Assembly: GCA_022865525.1 (NCBI GenBank)
Contig: JALHSV010000066.1
Coordinates: 1-18,470, forward strand
From: Thermodesulfovibrionales bacterium
Lineage (GTDB): Bacteria; Nitrospirota; Thermodesulfovibrionia; Thermodesulfovibrionales; SM23-35
Length of the DNA stretch: 18,470 nt
Reading direction: 5' to 3'
Shown here piece by piece: positions 1 through 7,419 of this stretch. The notes below the pieces were generated by a model. That model had not been told where the DNA came from and did no database searches. It saw nothing but the letters and a program-made list of their open reading frames with translations. Position 1 is the stretch's first letter; every line of letters begins with the position of its first letter. The position numbers and the translations under genes are program-made.

Positions 1-187
1 CATGTTTTGCATATCCCTTCACAACTTCGACCAGATTCGGGACCAGGTCACTTCTCCTTTGATATGCTGATTCAACATCGCCCCATGCAGCCTTTACCGC
101 CTCTTCATTCGCCTGCATGGTGTTGTACCCGCAACCGGATAAAACCAAAAGAATAAAAACAAAAATCATAAACAACCGATGTTTCAT
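1..187 (-). CDS. LemA family lipoprotein, N-terminal part (runs off left edge)
   Basis: Reading the minus strand from an ATG at 187 gives 62 residues with no stop before the window edge, so the gene is partial. Residues 1-18 are a basic start plus a hydrophobic stretch, ending in the lipobox LSGC (16-19), with Cys19 as the expected lipidated residue. The mature part, around residues 25-62, carries the LemA-type pattern NEEAVKAAWGDVESAYQRR then SDLVPNLVEVVKGYA. LemA proteins are envelope proteins with a long helical bundle; their molecular role is poorly defined. The ATG is preceded by a strong purine-rich ribosome binding site (GGGAGGGG on the minus strand, 191-198). It starts 22 bases after the small Cys-rich gene on the same strand, so the two are probably cotranscribed. 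Confidence 0.85.
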   Translation of the reverse strand, partial: MKHRLFMIFVFILLVLSGCGYNTMQANEEAVKAAWGDVESAYQRRSDLVPNLVEVVKGYAKH

Positions 188-209
188 AAACCCCTCCCTT
201 TCAGTAGTT

Positions 210-404
210 TCACTTTGACATATATCCGGGGCATCCCTCGAACCCCCTGCATCCTGCTTTTCTCAAACGGCACGATGCATTCGTACATATATTCCTGTGA
301 TTGATCTCAGGTGTCTTGAAAACAGGTTGAACACCTTCTTTACGCTTCTTCTTGGAACATGTTTTTGCCTTGATTTCTGTTCGCCCCACCTTTCTCTTTT
401 GCAT
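210..404 (-). CDS. Small Cys-rich basic protein, uncharacterised
   Basis: A 64-residue protein from ATG 404 (a GTG directly before it at 407 is an alternative start). The N-terminal half is very basic (KRK, KKKRK). The C-terminal half has regularly spaced cysteines, ICTNASC then KAGCRGFEGCPGY, giving C-x4-C-x6-C-x5-C, which suggests a small metal-binding (zinc-type) knot. I do not recognise a named family. The reading frame, the cysteine spacing and the 22-base distance to the lemA start favour a real gene. Against it, no clear Shine-Dalgarno precedes the start. It diverges from clpC. The function is unknown; metal binding is an inference from the cysteines only. Confidence 0.55.
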   Translation of the reverse strand: MQKRKVGRTEIKAKTCSKKKRKEGVQPVFKTPEINHRNICTNASCRLRKAGCRGFEGCPGYMSK

Positions 405-469
405 CACATTTTATCATGATTTTGTATGATAGAGAAAGAATATTACCAGATTTTCAGTGATTCATCGTG

Positions 470-498
470 TTGACTTTCAAGGGTAAAAGAAGTATCAT
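470..498 (+). promoter_or_regulatory. Sigma70-type promoter of clpC
   Basis: TTGACT (470-475) and TATCAT (493-498) are separated by exactly 17 bases. Transcription would begin near 505, giving a leader of under 20 bases that contains the ribosome binding site AAAGGA (505-510) ahead of the clpC ATG at 522. No CtsR-type or HrcA/CIRCE-type inverted repeat is seen around it, so heat-shock control by those repressors is not indicated. Confidence 0.6.
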
Positions 499-521
499 CT
501 GAATAAAGGATTTATAAAAAA

Positions 522-2969
522 ATGTTTGAAAAGTTCACAGAACGCGGAAGGAAGGTAATCATCTACGCAAAGGAAGAAGCTGAGAAGCGGCAGAATGATT
601 ATCTTGGCACCGAGCACCTCTTGCTTGCTGTTCTCAAAGAAGATGACGGCTTACCGATAGCGATCCTGAAAAGAATCGGAATTACACCCGAAGAGGTTCG
701 CCTGGAAATTGAGAGGAACCTTCCTCAGGGAACCAACCTCATGACATTCGGCGATATACCGTTTACTCCAAGGGCCAAAAAAGTCCTTGAACTCGCCGTT
801 GAAGAAGCTCGTCTTCTCGGTCACAGTTATATCGGCAGCGAACACATATTTCTCGGTCTGATCCGCGAAGAGGAAGGTATTGGCGGCAAGATTCTGAGAA
901 GCTTTGGAGCCAATCTTCTGGGTGCAAGGCAGCTAACCATTAATTTTTCCATACGTGCGCATACACAGGTAAAAGATAGAAAAAGCTCAACCCCGGCACT
1001 TGATGAATTCGGCCGGGACCTGACCCTGCTTGCAAAAGAGGGTAAACTTGATCCCGTCATATGCAGGGAAGACGAAATCGAGCGGCTCGTCCAGATACTC
1101 GGAAGAAGGATAAAAAACAACCCTGTTATTATCGGAGAACCCGGTGTCGGTAAGACCGCTATCGTTGAAGGCCTTGCCCAAAAGATTATTGCCGGCGACA
1201 TCCCCGACAGCCTTTTGGGGAAGCGCATTATATCACTCGATCTTGGCGCACTCATAGCCGGGACGAAGTATAGAGGCCAGTTCGAGGAGCGACTCAAGAT
1301 CGTCATGAAGGAAATCATCCAGTCAGACAATGTCGTCCTCTTTATCGATGAATTGCATACCCTGATCGGGGCAGGCGCTGCAGAAGGTTCTGTCGATGCA
1401 TCGAGCATGCTGAAACCGGCACTGTCACGGGGTGAGATTCAATGCATCGGTGCAACAACTCCTGATGAATACAGAAAACACATTGAGAAAGACGGTGCAC
1501 TTGAACGCCGGTTCCAGCCGATCCATGTGCAGGCGCCCAACTTGGAAAACACAATCAGTATCCTCAAAGGGCTTAAACCAAGGTATGAATCTTTCCACAA
1601 AGTCAGGATAAACGATACAGCTATCGAGATTGCTGCACGGTTATCGGACAGATACATCTCCGACAGATACTTGCCGGACAAAGCAATTGATGTTATTGAT
1701 GAGACCGGTTCGAGGATCAAGCTGAAGAGATATACCCCTCCTCACGAACTGAAGGAACTGGAAACCGATATCCAGAGATTTGCAAAAGAAAAGAATCTCT
1801 ATATAAAGCTTCACGATCTTGAAAAGGCGTCGTCAATCCGGATGGAAGAAGAGAGGCTCAAACGGCTCCATGAACAATTGCACAAACAATGGATTGATAA
1901 CCTGAATAAAGAGATCCCCTATGTGAGGGATGAAGATATTGAATACACCGTATCCAAGATGACCGGCATACCTCTCTCAAAACTCGAGGAGAAGGAATCG
2001 GAGAAACTGATCAGGATGGAGGAAACCCTTCATCAGAAAATCATCTCTCAGGAAGAGGCAATAAAGGCTGTATCAAGAGCCATACGGAGGTCACGCGCAG
2101 GACTGAAATCCAACAAGAAGCCGATAGGTTCTTTTTTCTTCCTCGGGCCTACAGGCGTCGGCAAAACAGAACTCGCAAAGGCCCTTGCATGGTTCCTGTT
2201 CAACGATGAAGCCTCTTTAGTCAAGATCGATATGTCAGAGTACATGGAGAGATTTAATGTATCCAGACTGACAGGTGCACCCCCGGGCTATGTTGGGTAT
2301 GAAGAAGGCGGACAACTTACGGAGAGGATAAGAAAAAAGCCTTATTCTGTTGTGCTCTTTGACGAGATAGAGAAGGCTCATCCCGATGTGTTTAATATAC
2401 TCCTTCAGGTTCTCGATGAGGGAACGCTTACGGACAGTTTCGGGAGAAAGGTGGATTTCAGGAATACCGTCATCATTATGACGTCAAACCTCGGAGCACG
2501 ATTGATCGAAAAGGCAACCCCCCTTGGTTTCCAGAGAAACATATCTGAAATGGTATATGAGAAGATTAAGGAAAATGTGCTGAGCGAACTGAAAAAGACA
2601 TTCAACCCTGAATTCCTGAACCGGGTCGATGAAATCGTTGTGTTCCATCCGCTCGAAAAGGACCACCTCCTGGCCATTATCGATTTGCTCCTCGACGAGA
2701 CAAACAGACTATTAATTGAACAACAGGAGCTTATCCTGGAGGTCTCAGATGAAATAAAGGAATGGATCATTAAACACTATTATCAGCCTGTCTATGGCGC
2801 CCGACCGATGAGGAGAGCCATCCAGAAGTTCATTGAAGACCCTCTTTCTGAAGAACTGCTGAAAGGAAAATTTAAGAATGTTCACAAGATTAAGGTAGTC
2901 CTTGAGGATGAAAAACCTGCATTTGTTGAATCTGAAGAATCCGTCCCGATTCTGACCGGTGCCAATTAA
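522..2969 (+). CDS. clpC: ATP-dependent Clp protease ATP-binding subunit ClpC
   Basis: An 815-residue Hsp100 AAA+ unfoldase, the usual ClpC length, expected to feed unfolded proteins to ClpP in the cytoplasm. Domains in order: two Clp_N repeats (about 3-145), D1 with Walker A GEPGVGKT (205-212), pore loop GTKYRG (247-252), Walker B VVLFIDE (271-277) and arginine-finger motif ALERRF (326-331); a short helical middle domain with a UVR-like segment (about 410-465); D2 with Walker A GPTGVGKT (542-549), pore segment GYVGYEEGG, Walker B VVLFDE (610-615) and sensor-2 GARP (759-762). The short middle domain separates it from ClpB, and the two Clp_N repeats plus UVR-like segment separate it from ClpA. 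An LGF tripeptide (668-670) sits where ClpP-docking loops carry IGF/VGF, supporting partnership with ClpP. It is the first gene of a possible unit with tlpA and the DUF4416 gene, and no adaptor gene (mcsA/mcsB) is adjacent. Confidence 0.95.
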   Translation: MFEKFTERGRKVIIYAKEEAEKRQNDYLGTEHLLLAVLKEDDGLPIAILKRIGITPEEVRLEIERNLPQGTNLMTFGDIPFTPRAKKVLELAVEEARLLGHSYIGSEHIFLGLIREEEGIGGKILRSFGANLLGARQLTINFSIRAHTQVKDRKSSTPALDEFGRDLTLLAKEGKLDPVICREDEIERLVQILGRRIKNNPVIIGEPGVGKTAIVEGLAQKIIAGDIPDSLLGKRIISLDLGALIAGTKYRGQFEERLKIVMKEIIQSDNVVLFIDELHTLIGAGAAEGSVDASSMLKPALSRGEIQCIGATTPDEYRKHIEKDGALERRFQPIHVQAPNLENTISILKGLKPRYESFHKVRINDTAIEIAARLSDRYISDRYLPDKAIDVIDETGSRIKLKRYTPPHELKELETDIQRFAKEKNLYIKLHDLEKASSIRMEEERLKRLHEQLHKQWIDNLNKEIPYVRDEDIEYTVSKMTGIPLSKLEEKESEKLIRMEETLHQKIISQEEAIKAVSRAIRRSRAGLKSNKKPIGSFFFLGPTGVGKTELAKALAWFLFNDEASLVKIDMSEYMERFNVSRLTGAPPGYVGYEEGGQLTERIRKKPYSVVLFDEIEKAHPDVFNILLQVLDEGTLTDSFGRKVDFRNTVIIMTSNLGARLIEKATPLGFQRNISEMVYEKIKENVLSELKKTFNPEFLNRVDEIVVFHPLEKDHLLAIIDLLLDETNRLLIEQQELILEVSDEIKEWIIKHYYQPVYGARPMRRAIQKFIEDPLSEELLKGKFKNVHKIKVVLEDEKPAFVESEESVPILTGAN

Positions 2970-3066
2970 TTTCATCGGACACCTGTCACCTATCATTACG
3001 AGAGGTCACAATCACGAGGAGTATTGTCATCTGTTCAGTGCATGCCCAGGATAATCTTGAGGAACA

Positions 3067-3600
3067 ATGAAGCCTAAAGCCCTTATCCTTCTGTTCATCA
3101 TCGTCATAGGAATTATGGTTGCGGTTTTTACCATGAAACCTGTGCGGAGTCCGAAAACTGCTCATGTCGGCAGCATAACTCACGATTTCGAACTCCTTGA
3201 TCCTAACCGGAACAGGATCAGTCTGTCGGATATGAAAGGATCCGTTGTCTTTATCAATTTCTGGGCTACATGGTGCACCTCCTGCATTGAAGAATTGCCG
3301 TCAATCGAGCGATTGTTCAAGAGCCTGTATGAAAGTTCCTCGTTCAAAGTTGTAACAATCCTGTATAAGGATGATCTGAACCGGGCGCTCAGTTTTATGA
3401 AAGAAAATGGCTATACTTTCCCTGTATATCTTAACCCGGACGAATCTGCCGCCAAAATCTTCGGGATTACCGGAATTCCTGAGACATTCATCATCGACAA
3501 GCACGGTTTACTCAGGAACAAAGTTATAGGGCCTGCTGAATGGGATTCCCCGCGTATCCTTGAGAACCTTCAGACCCTGATCAATGAATCAGAGCATTGA
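3067..3600 (+). CDS. Membrane-anchored TlpA/ResA-type thiol-disulfide oxidoreductase
   Basis: A 177-residue protein. Residues 5-22 form one hydrophobic segment (uncleaved signal anchor), placing the rest outside the cytoplasmic membrane. The thioredoxin fold follows, with active-site motif WCTSC (Cys70, Cys73) and the cis-proline in TGIPETF (Pro138). Proteins of this group reduce or exchange disulfides in periplasmic clients, often apocytochromes c; the exact client cannot be told from sequence. The start is ATG 3067 with GAGGAA at 3059-3064, rather close to the start codon. It lies 97 bases after clpC and 49 before the DUF4416 gene, consistent with cotranscription though not tightly packed. 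No ccm/ccs genes are visible nearby. Confidence 0.9.
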   Translation: MKPKALILLFIIVIGIMVAVFTMKPVRSPKTAHVGSITHDFELLDPNRNRISLSDMKGSVVFINFWATWCTSCIEELPSIERLFKSLYESSSFKVVTILYKDDLNRALSFMKENGYTFPVYLNPDESAAKIFGITGIPETFIIDKHGLLRNKVIGPAEWDSPRILENLQTLINESEH

Positions 3601-3649
3601 GACCCACTTTCCTGATACCACACCGGGCCCGGATCAATAAATATCTTTG

Positions 3650-4177
3650 ATGAATAGGTTCAAAGAATCTGAGCCGGCCCTGTTATTCGTCGGGATGCTC
3701 TCTTCTGATCCTGCAGTATTGAATCATGTGCAACAAACACTTGAGAGAGAATTTGGTGACGCCTTACTGGTAAGCCCTTCATCAGAATGGGATTACTCTT
3801 CGTACTACCAGGATGAACTGGGACGGCCGCTCTTACGACAGTTTGTCTTTTTCAAAAATGTGATTGACCCGGAAACTCTTGCCGATATCAAAGTCAAAAC
3901 AAATGAGATAGAAGACTCGTTTTCCGTCAACGGTAAACGGCAGATAAATCTTGACCCCGGCTACCTTACCCTCGCAAAAATAGTACTTGCATCAACAAAA
4001 AATTATGCTCACCGGATTTATCTCCGGAAAGGCATCTACGGTGAGATAACACTTTTTTATCAGGATGGAATATTCAAACCGCATATTTTTACCTACAGGG
4101 ATTATCAGGAAAAAAATTGTATTGACCTGTTCATGCGTGCGCGCGAGCTTTTCAAGAAACAGTTACATGACAGCTGA
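3650..4177 (+). CDS. DUF4416 family protein
   Basis: A 175-residue soluble protein with no signal peptide or membrane segment. It resembles the DUF4416 family throughout: LLFVGMLSSDP near the N-terminus, SEWDYSSYYQDELG, RQFVFFKN, a central KRQINLDPGYLTLAKIVLAS, a segment ending IYLRKGIYGEITL, and FTYRDY toward the end. Function is unknown; the conserved charged and aromatic residues suggest an enzyme or nucleotide-binding role but nothing decides it. ATG 3650 is preferred over the TTG immediately upstream (3647); neither has a strong ribosome binding site. The gene ends 4 bases from the end of the convergent proB. Confidence 0.85.
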   Translation: MNRFKESEPALLFVGMLSSDPAVLNHVQQTLEREFGDALLVSPSSEWDYSSYYQDELGRPLLRQFVFFKNVIDPETLADIKVKTNEIEDSFSVNGKRQINLDPGYLTLAKIVLASTKNYAHRIYLRKGIYGEITLFYQDGIFKPHIFTYRDYQEKNCIDLFMRARELFKKQLHDS

Positions 4178-4181
4178 TATG

Positions 4182-5279
4182 CTATACCAGTACGAGATTA
4201 TCCCTGTGTATCGCTTCTTCTGAGTATTTATATCCAAGGATCTCTTCGATCTGTGAGGTTTTTTTGCCCTTGATTCTTTTTATTTCCGAAGAGGAATAGT
4301 TTGTCAGTCCTTTTGCTATCCGGTTGCCCCTTGAATCCACGCAGTAAACCGCATCTCCGGTATCAAATTCACCCTCGACCGACATGATTCCCGAGGGAAG
4401 GAGACTCTTTCCGCCTTCCACAAGGGCGCTCACCGCACCATTATCAATAACAAGGCTGCCTTTGGAGCGGCTTCCGTATGCAATCCAGCCTTTCCGTGAA
4501 GACAGCTTTTCCGCCTTTGGTTTGAAGAGGGTACCGCTCAGTTTTCCTTCCAAAAGATTTGTAAGGACGTTCTCTTTTTTCCCACTAATGATATGAACGA
4601 TAATGCCATGACTTACCGCTCTTTTCGCTGCAAGGATCTTTGAATACATCCCGCCGGTACCTATGGAACTCCCGGCTCCTCCGGCTTTCTCCTCGATTGC
4701 AGGCGTTATTTCCTCCACATAATCAATGAGCTTTGCCTGTGCATTGCTTCTCGGATCGTCGGTATAGAGCCCTTCAACATCTGACAGGATGATGAACCGC
4801 TCGGCTTCAATGAGACTTGCGACGAGGGAGGCGAGATGGTCATTGTCACCAAACTTAATTTCATCCGTTGCAACTGTATCATTCTCATTGATTATGGGGA
4901 TAACTTTATAAGAAAGGAGAGTCAGAAGCGTATTTTTTGAATTAATATATCTCTTCCTGTCGGCAAAATCGTCCCGCGTCAGGAGAACCTGCGCAACTTT
5001 TTTCCCAAAATTTCCAAAACTTCTCTCATATGCCCACATGAGCGCGCTCTGGCCGACTGCCGCTGCAGCCTGCTTGAACTTTATATCCTTTGGTTTTGTC
5101 TTTAAGCCAAGTTTTCTCATTCCGGCAGCAATTGCACCGGAGGAAACAACAACCACATCATACCCTTTATCCTGCAAATCTGATATATCACGGCTGATGG
5201 TTGAGATTCTCCTGGTATCGAGACCATCTCTATCGTGAGCGAGGATATTACTGCCTATTTTGATCACGATCCGTTTCAC
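4182..5279 (-). CDS. proB: Glutamate 5-kinase ProB with C-terminal PUA domain
   Basis: A 365-residue cytoplasmic enzyme that phosphorylates L-glutamate with ATP in the first step of proline synthesis. The amino-acid-kinase domain (about 1-250) shows VIKIGS at the start, VSSGAI (45-50), NENDTV (131-136), FGDND (143-147), SDVEGLY (166-172) and GTGGMYSK (207-214). A PUA domain follows at about 264-355, as in the E. coli type. It starts with GTG at 5279, preceded by a run of six G (GGGGGGAA) about nine bases away. proA and obg, common partners elsewhere, are not adjacent, so proline synthesis is split in this genome. It has its own promoter (5341-5370) and converges on the DUF4416 gene. Confidence 0.95.
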   Translation of the reverse strand: MKRIVIKIGSNILAHDRDGLDTRRISTISRDISDLQDKGYDVVVVSSGAIAAGMRKLGLKTKPKDIKFKQAAAAVGQSALMWAYERSFGNFGKKVAQVLLTRDDFADRKRYINSKNTLLTLLSYKVIPIINENDTVATDEIKFGDNDHLASLVASLIEAERFIILSDVEGLYTDDPRSNAQAKLIDYVEEITPAIEEKAGGAGSSIGTGGMYSKILAAKRAVSHGIIVHIISGKKENVLTNLLEGKLSGTLFKPKAEKLSSRKGWIAYGSRSKGSLVIDNGAVSALVEGGKSLLPSGIMSVEGEFDTGDAVYCVDSRGNRIAKGLTNYSSSEIKRIKGKKTSQIEEILGYKYSEEAIHRDNLVLV

Positions 5280-5340
5280 GAGGTATTCCCCCCATAAATA
5301 GTTTTCACGCCGGAAATTATCATCCCAAGACGTTTTGTGA

Positions 5341-5370
5341 ATTATACACCGGCACCGATTCTGTTGTCAT
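5341..5370 (-). promoter_or_regulatory. Predicted sigma70 promoter of proB
   Basis: On the minus strand a perfect TATAAT (5346-5341) is preceded by ATGACA (5370-5365) with an 18-base spacer. Transcription would start near 5334, leaving a leader of about 55 bases before the proB GTG. No T-box or other riboswitch structure was recognised in the leader. Confidence 0.5.
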
Positions 5371-5433
5371 CTGAGGGGAATACATGAGACCGTGGATTGC
5401 AGATCCTGCATTTCGATAAAGAGACAGGGGAAA

Positions 5434-6483
5434 CTAAAGCACTCTGAGCGCTACCTCTGCGACTTTGGGATCAAACTGGGTGTTCGTACACCGCGCAATT
5501 TCGCGGAGAGCGTATTCTCTGCCTTGTGCAGGCCGGTAGGGTCTGTCAGTGATTATGGAATCATATGTGGTAGCCACATGAATAATCCGGGCGCCCAAGG
5601 GAATCTCATCACCCTTCAGTCCGTCAGGATATCCCTTCCCATCCATCCTCTCATGATGGTGCCTGATAAGAGGCAGGACGTCCCTTAATTCTTTCGCTTC
5701 CGTGAGGACTGCCGCCCCCTGCTCAGGATGTTTCCTGATGAGTTCAACCTCATCACTGGTAAGTTTTACCGGCTTGTCAACCAGTTCATCATAGAAGACA
5801 GACTGCCCTATATCGTGCAGGAGGGCACCAAAATGCAACATTCTCTTTTCGTCTTCATGAAAACCCATGTCTTCCGCAATCGTCAATGCATGGGACGCTA
5901 CCCTCTGAGAGCGTTCCCGTGTCCACCATCTCCTGCTGTCGAGAGCATTAACCATGTCTCTCACCAGGGTGGTAAAGATATTTTCCATTGTCCTGTGTGA
6001 AACACACACCTCATCAATAATGCCGAGAAGGATATCCTTGTTCCGCTCGGCTTGTTCAAGCAAGAGACGGATATGTGTCTCGTTCTCATGACACGCTTCT
6101 GCATTTTGTTGCTGTAGTGTTATATCCCTGACAGAGCCCCTGAAGTAAATCACACCACCTTTTTTGTCCCGGACAGCGCGGACACTCTCCGATATCATTA
6201 TCATGCTGCCGTCTTTTCGATAAGCCTGTGATTCGAATCCTGTTACGATACCTTTCTTCATGAGAATACGACATAATTTCTCACGCTGCTCGGGCTCACA
6301 ATATAATTGAGCCCAGGGATTTGAGATATCCGTTGCAAGTTCTTCGGGTGATTCGTACCCGAATATAAGGGCGAATGCAGGGTTGGCAGCAACAAATTCT
6401 CCTCCGGGAGTAACAAGATAAATCCCCTCAACAGCATGCTCAAAGATCGTGTGATAGAGTGCTTCTGTTTTCTTCTCTGTCAT
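5434..6483 (-). CDS. PAS domain/HD-GYP protein with degenerate active site
   Basis: A 349-residue soluble signalling protein. A PAS domain with its C-terminal motif (about 5-125, with HAVEGIYLV, a segment from FVAANPAFA to IFGYESPEE, and YFRGSVRDIT) is joined by a helical linker (125-165) to an HD-GYP domain (about 168-349). HD-GYP domains normally hydrolyse cyclic di-GMP. Retained: His223-Asp224, His252, His276-His277-Glu278 and GYP (284-286). Altered: the first histidine of the HD motif, normally in a GHSxRV-type context, is Arg191 (RSQRV); the lysine of HDIGK is Gln227 (HDIGQ); the aspartate of the usual ADxxDA motif is Thr305 (ATTYDS). Hydrolysis is therefore doubtful and a ligand-sensing or partner-binding role is more likely. 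ATG 6483 has an AGAGAGG ribosome binding site. The NarL-type regulator gene lies upstream on the same strand. Confidence 0.85.
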   Translation of the reverse strand: MTEKKTEALYHTIFEHAVEGIYLVTPGGEFVAANPAFALIFGYESPEELATDISNPWAQLYCEPEQREKLCRILMKKGIVTGFESQAYRKDGSMIMISESVRAVRDKKGGVIYFRGSVRDITLQQQNAEACHENETHIRLLLEQAERNKDILLGIIDEVCVSHRTMENIFTTLVRDMVNALDSRRWWTRERSQRVASHALTIAEDMGFHEDEKRMLHFGALLHDIGQSVFYDELVDKPVKLTSDEVELIRKHPEQGAAVLTEAKELRDVLPLIRHHHERMDGKGYPDGLKGDEIPLGARIIHVATTYDSIITDRPYRPAQGREYALREIARCTNTQFDPKVAEVALRVL

Positions 6484-6561
6484 GAATATACCTCTCTGTT
6501 TATAGTTTAAGAAGAATACCAGAGAGGACTCGGGAAGTATGTCGTAAAAATTCTATTTAAT

Positions 6562-6595
6562 TTGTAGTATTTTGATTTTTTCCTTGTAGTATTTT
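6562..6595. repeat. 12-base direct repeat pair between two signalling genes
   Basis: TTGTAGTATTTT occurs at 6562-6573 and again at 6584-6595, so the copies begin exactly 22 bases apart (about two helical turns). An inverted 7-base copy of its core, TACTACA, is at 6619-6625. The repeats lie in the 154-base gap upstream of the HD-GYP gene and just downstream of the response regulator gene. The arrangement suits a dimeric or tandem DNA-binding protein, plausibly the neighbouring NarL/FixJ regulator; this is inference. Confidence 0.5.
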
Positions 6596-6637
6596 TTCAA
6601 AAGACGGGCGCGAAATTGTACTACACCATCATAACGC

Positions 6638-7276
6638 TCAGGGCACCAATCCATTCTCGATTGCATAGCGGATAACCTGTGCTATGGACTGCATTTTCAT
6701 CTTCTCCAAAATACGGGACTTATACGTACTGATCGTTTGTGAACTCAGGGATAATTCACCGGCAATCCCGCCTGTTGTCTTTCCCCTGGCAAGCATGCAC
6801 ATTACCTGAAATTCTCGATCGGAGAGTTGTGCATGGGATGGTTCTTCTGTTGGGAGTTCCCATGCAAAAGGCAGTTTCTCAGCCAGTGAAAGGCTGATGT
6901 ATTTGCCGCCTCGTGCAACCTTCCTGATAGCGGTAAGTATTTCTTCGGGCGTGCTCTCTTTTGTCAGATACCCTGCGGCTCCGGCCTTGAGACACCGCAC
7001 CGCATATTCATCCTCAGAATGCATGCTTAAAATCAGGACAGGAAGCTTTGGATTATGTATCCTGATCTGTTTCAGGATGTCCAGACCATTCCGTCCAGGC
7101 ATTGAAATATCCAGCAGTACTACATCATACATATTCTTGCATATCATGCTGATCGCATCTGCTCCGTTTGCAGCTTCATCTCCGACAATGATATCCCTGG
7201 TTGCAGACAGAATCTGCCTTAACCCTCTGCGAACAACCGTATGATCATCCGCAATGAGTATCTTTATCTTCTTCAT
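6638..7276 (-). CDS. NarL/FixJ family response regulator
   Basis: A 212-residue two-component regulator. The receiver domain (1-120) has acidic residues Asp10-Asp11, phosphoacceptor Asp56 (LLDISMPG), Ser84 and Lys106. A LuxR-type helix-turn-helix follows at about 148-208 (LSDREFQVMCMLARGKT, then the recognition region SLSSQTISTYKSRILEKM). It should bind DNA as a phosphorylation-dependent dimer. No histidine kinase gene is adjacent, so it is an orphan here; its kinase might be the hybrid-sensor-like kinase at 13970-11535 or one elsewhere. The ATG at 7276 has no visible Shine-Dalgarno, and the predicted promoter would start transcription at the start codon itself. The PAS/HD-GYP gene follows after 154 bases. 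Confidence 0.92.
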   Translation of the reverse strand: MKKIKILIADDHTVVRRGLRQILSATRDIIVGDEAANGADAISMICKNMYDVVLLDISMPGRNGLDILKQIRIHNPKLPVLILSMHSEDEYAVRCLKAGAAGYLTKESTPEEILTAIRKVARGGKYISLSLAEKLPFAWELPTEEPSHAQLSDREFQVMCMLARGKTTGGIAGELSLSSQTISTYKSRILEKMKMQSIAQVIRYAIENGLVP

Positions 7277-7283
7277 AGCTTAT

Positions 7284-7312
7284 ACTATAAATTAATGTAG
7301 CTTTTGCTTCAA
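7284..7312 (-). promoter_or_regulatory. Predicted promoter of the response regulator gene, apparently leaderless
   Basis: On the minus strand TTGAAG (7312-7307) and TATAGT (7289-7284) are separated by 17 bases. The expected transcription start is near 7277-7276, which is the A of the ATG. This fits the absence of a ribosome binding site and suggests a leaderless mRNA. Confidence 0.5.
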
Positions 7313-7383
7313 TATGAATCCCCTTCATGTGGGTTTCTGTTAAAAATGTCTATCCGTTATCTGTTTCTGAAATCACAGATTCC

Positions 7384-7392
7384 TGATACAAT
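7384..7392 (+). promoter_or_regulatory. Possible extended -10 promoter for the small gene/scpB/NlpC unit
   Basis: TGATACAAT matches an extended -10 element (TGnTACAAT). The -35 position 17 bases upstream (TTTCTG) is poor. Transcription would start near 7399, about 20 bases before ATG 7420. It shares the 143-base divergent region with the response regulator promoter. Confidence 0.3.
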
Positions 7393-7419
7393 GTCCTGGT
7401 ATCATGTCTGGAGAACAGC

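Noticed and set aside
827..1408. Long minus-strand open frame opposite clpC
   Set aside because: It lies wholly within the clpC coding region; its product is low-complexity Ser/Pro-rich with no family signature.
3024..3055. TTGTCA...GATAAT as an internal promoter for tlpA
   Set aside because: The spacer is 20 bases, too long for a convincing sigma70 promoter.
3623..3632. Perfect 10-base palindrome CCGGGCCCGG between tlpA and the DUF4416 gene as a terminator
   Set aside because: There is no loop and no T run after it, so it cannot form an ordinary intrinsic terminator; probably chance.
5395..5412. Small inverted repeat GCAG-atc-CTGC downstream of the HD-GYP gene as a terminator
   Set aside because: A 4-base stem with no following T run on the minus strand is too weak.
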